DNA of 64,000 nt from the NCBI GenBank assembly GCA_964019425.1, contig OZ025822.1, forward strand, positions 868,001 to 932,000, read 5' to 3'. Positions within the stretch are counted from its first letter, which is position 1; each line of letters begins with the position of its first letter. The stretch comes from Flectonema sp. DT1601 (Eukaryota; Euglenozoa; Diplonemea; Diplonemida; Diplonemidae). Positions 63,901 through 64,000 of the stretch are shown here, one piece after another. The notes beneath the pieces are model-generated. The model searched no databases, was not told the origin of the DNA, and worked only from the letters and a program-made list of their open reading frames with translations. Position numbers and translations under genes: made by a program.

Positions 63901-64000
63901 GTAGTGCTTAGCTGACTTTTTATTGTTTTTTTTGTGTTGTAGAAGTGGAAAAAAATTTACTTTTTAATTTAGTCGGACTGAAAGCGAAAACGAAAAAGGC
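60928..64000. other. Non-coding tail of the window
   Basis: 3.1 kb crowded with A- and T-runs (for example 61220-61234, 61381-61399, 61560-61585, 61860-61882, 62061-62090, 62188-62210, 62317-62344, 63051-63066). Short open frames pass through these runs and lack gene-like composition. A foldable stretch occurs near 63865-63920 (GCACTACAACC on the complement pairing across TAGTCCCTA). No gene is supported. Confidence 0.5.

Overview
Eukaryotic nuclear DNA, AT-rich, with long poly(A)/poly(T) runs between genes and compact spliceosomal introns (16 inferred, mostly 60-92 nt, two of 136-157 nt; 14 of 16 begin GTATG, most end in ACAG). All 18 supported protein genes, and all 26 small RNA genes I infer, lie on the + strand. 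Fifteen or sixteen of the protein genes have a pyrimidine-rich stretch and an AG within 0-53 nt of the start ATG, which looks like a spliced-leader (trans-splicing) acceptor. With single-hairpin 'AGA-box' H/ACA RNAs mixed with C/D snoRNAs in a tandem cluster, this points to Euglenozoa. The many ordinary GT-AG introns argue against a kinetoplastid and favour a diplonemid (or a euglenid). That placement is inference: there is no rRNA or spliced-leader gene here to prove it.

Layout. 1-7080: 3' part of an IP3-receptor-type calcium release channel. 7583-9372: NXPE/PC-esterase-like membrane protein. 9637-11352: amino-acid transporter. 11353-12333: spacer with a strong two-hairpin element. 12334-12687: small NTF2/SnoaL-like protein. 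12874-16818: NRPS-like adenylation and carrier domains fused to ankyrin repeats and a zinc knuckle. 16968-20639: large helical-repeat protein. 21068-23917: probably myristoylated VWA-domain protein in 4 exons. 23918-25641: spacer with a candidate structured RNA. 25642-35104: giant 7-exon surface protein (3,014 aa) with 16 PLAT-like modules, a Pro/Thr minisatellite stalk, one membrane span and an acidic tail. 35105-40814: 5.7 kb gene desert rich in homopolymers. 40815-44805: a small membrane protein, a JmjC oxygenase, a Cys-rich type II membrane protein and a small 3-exon gene. 44908-46954: type I membrane protein. 48147-49550: UNC93-like MFS transporter. 49551-52480: spacer with a diverged pair of about 150-bp elements. 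52481-56221: three low-complexity or coiled-coil genes, the last an ER-anchor-like protein with a Gly/Lys/Arg tail. 56665-59880: tandem snoRNA array. 60001-60927: CAMK-like kinase. 60928-64000: non-coding.

The highlight is the 3.2-kb array. A 100-bp core occurs 11 times with two kinds of spacer alternating in a 1,484/1,486-bp higher-order unit. The core and both spacers each contain a C/D snoRNA (C box ...ATGATG, D box CTGA). Their guide sequences are complementary to universally conserved large-subunit rRNA segments. The box +5 rule places predicted methylations on the P-loop G (E. coli G2251 / yeast G2619) and on the G equivalent to yeast 25S G2288. One spacer also carries a single-hairpin H/ACA-like RNA followed by AGA.

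The protein genes show no obvious shared pathway; several encode membrane or surface proteins, and neighbours are probably linked by co-directional, perhaps polycistronic, transcription rather than by function.
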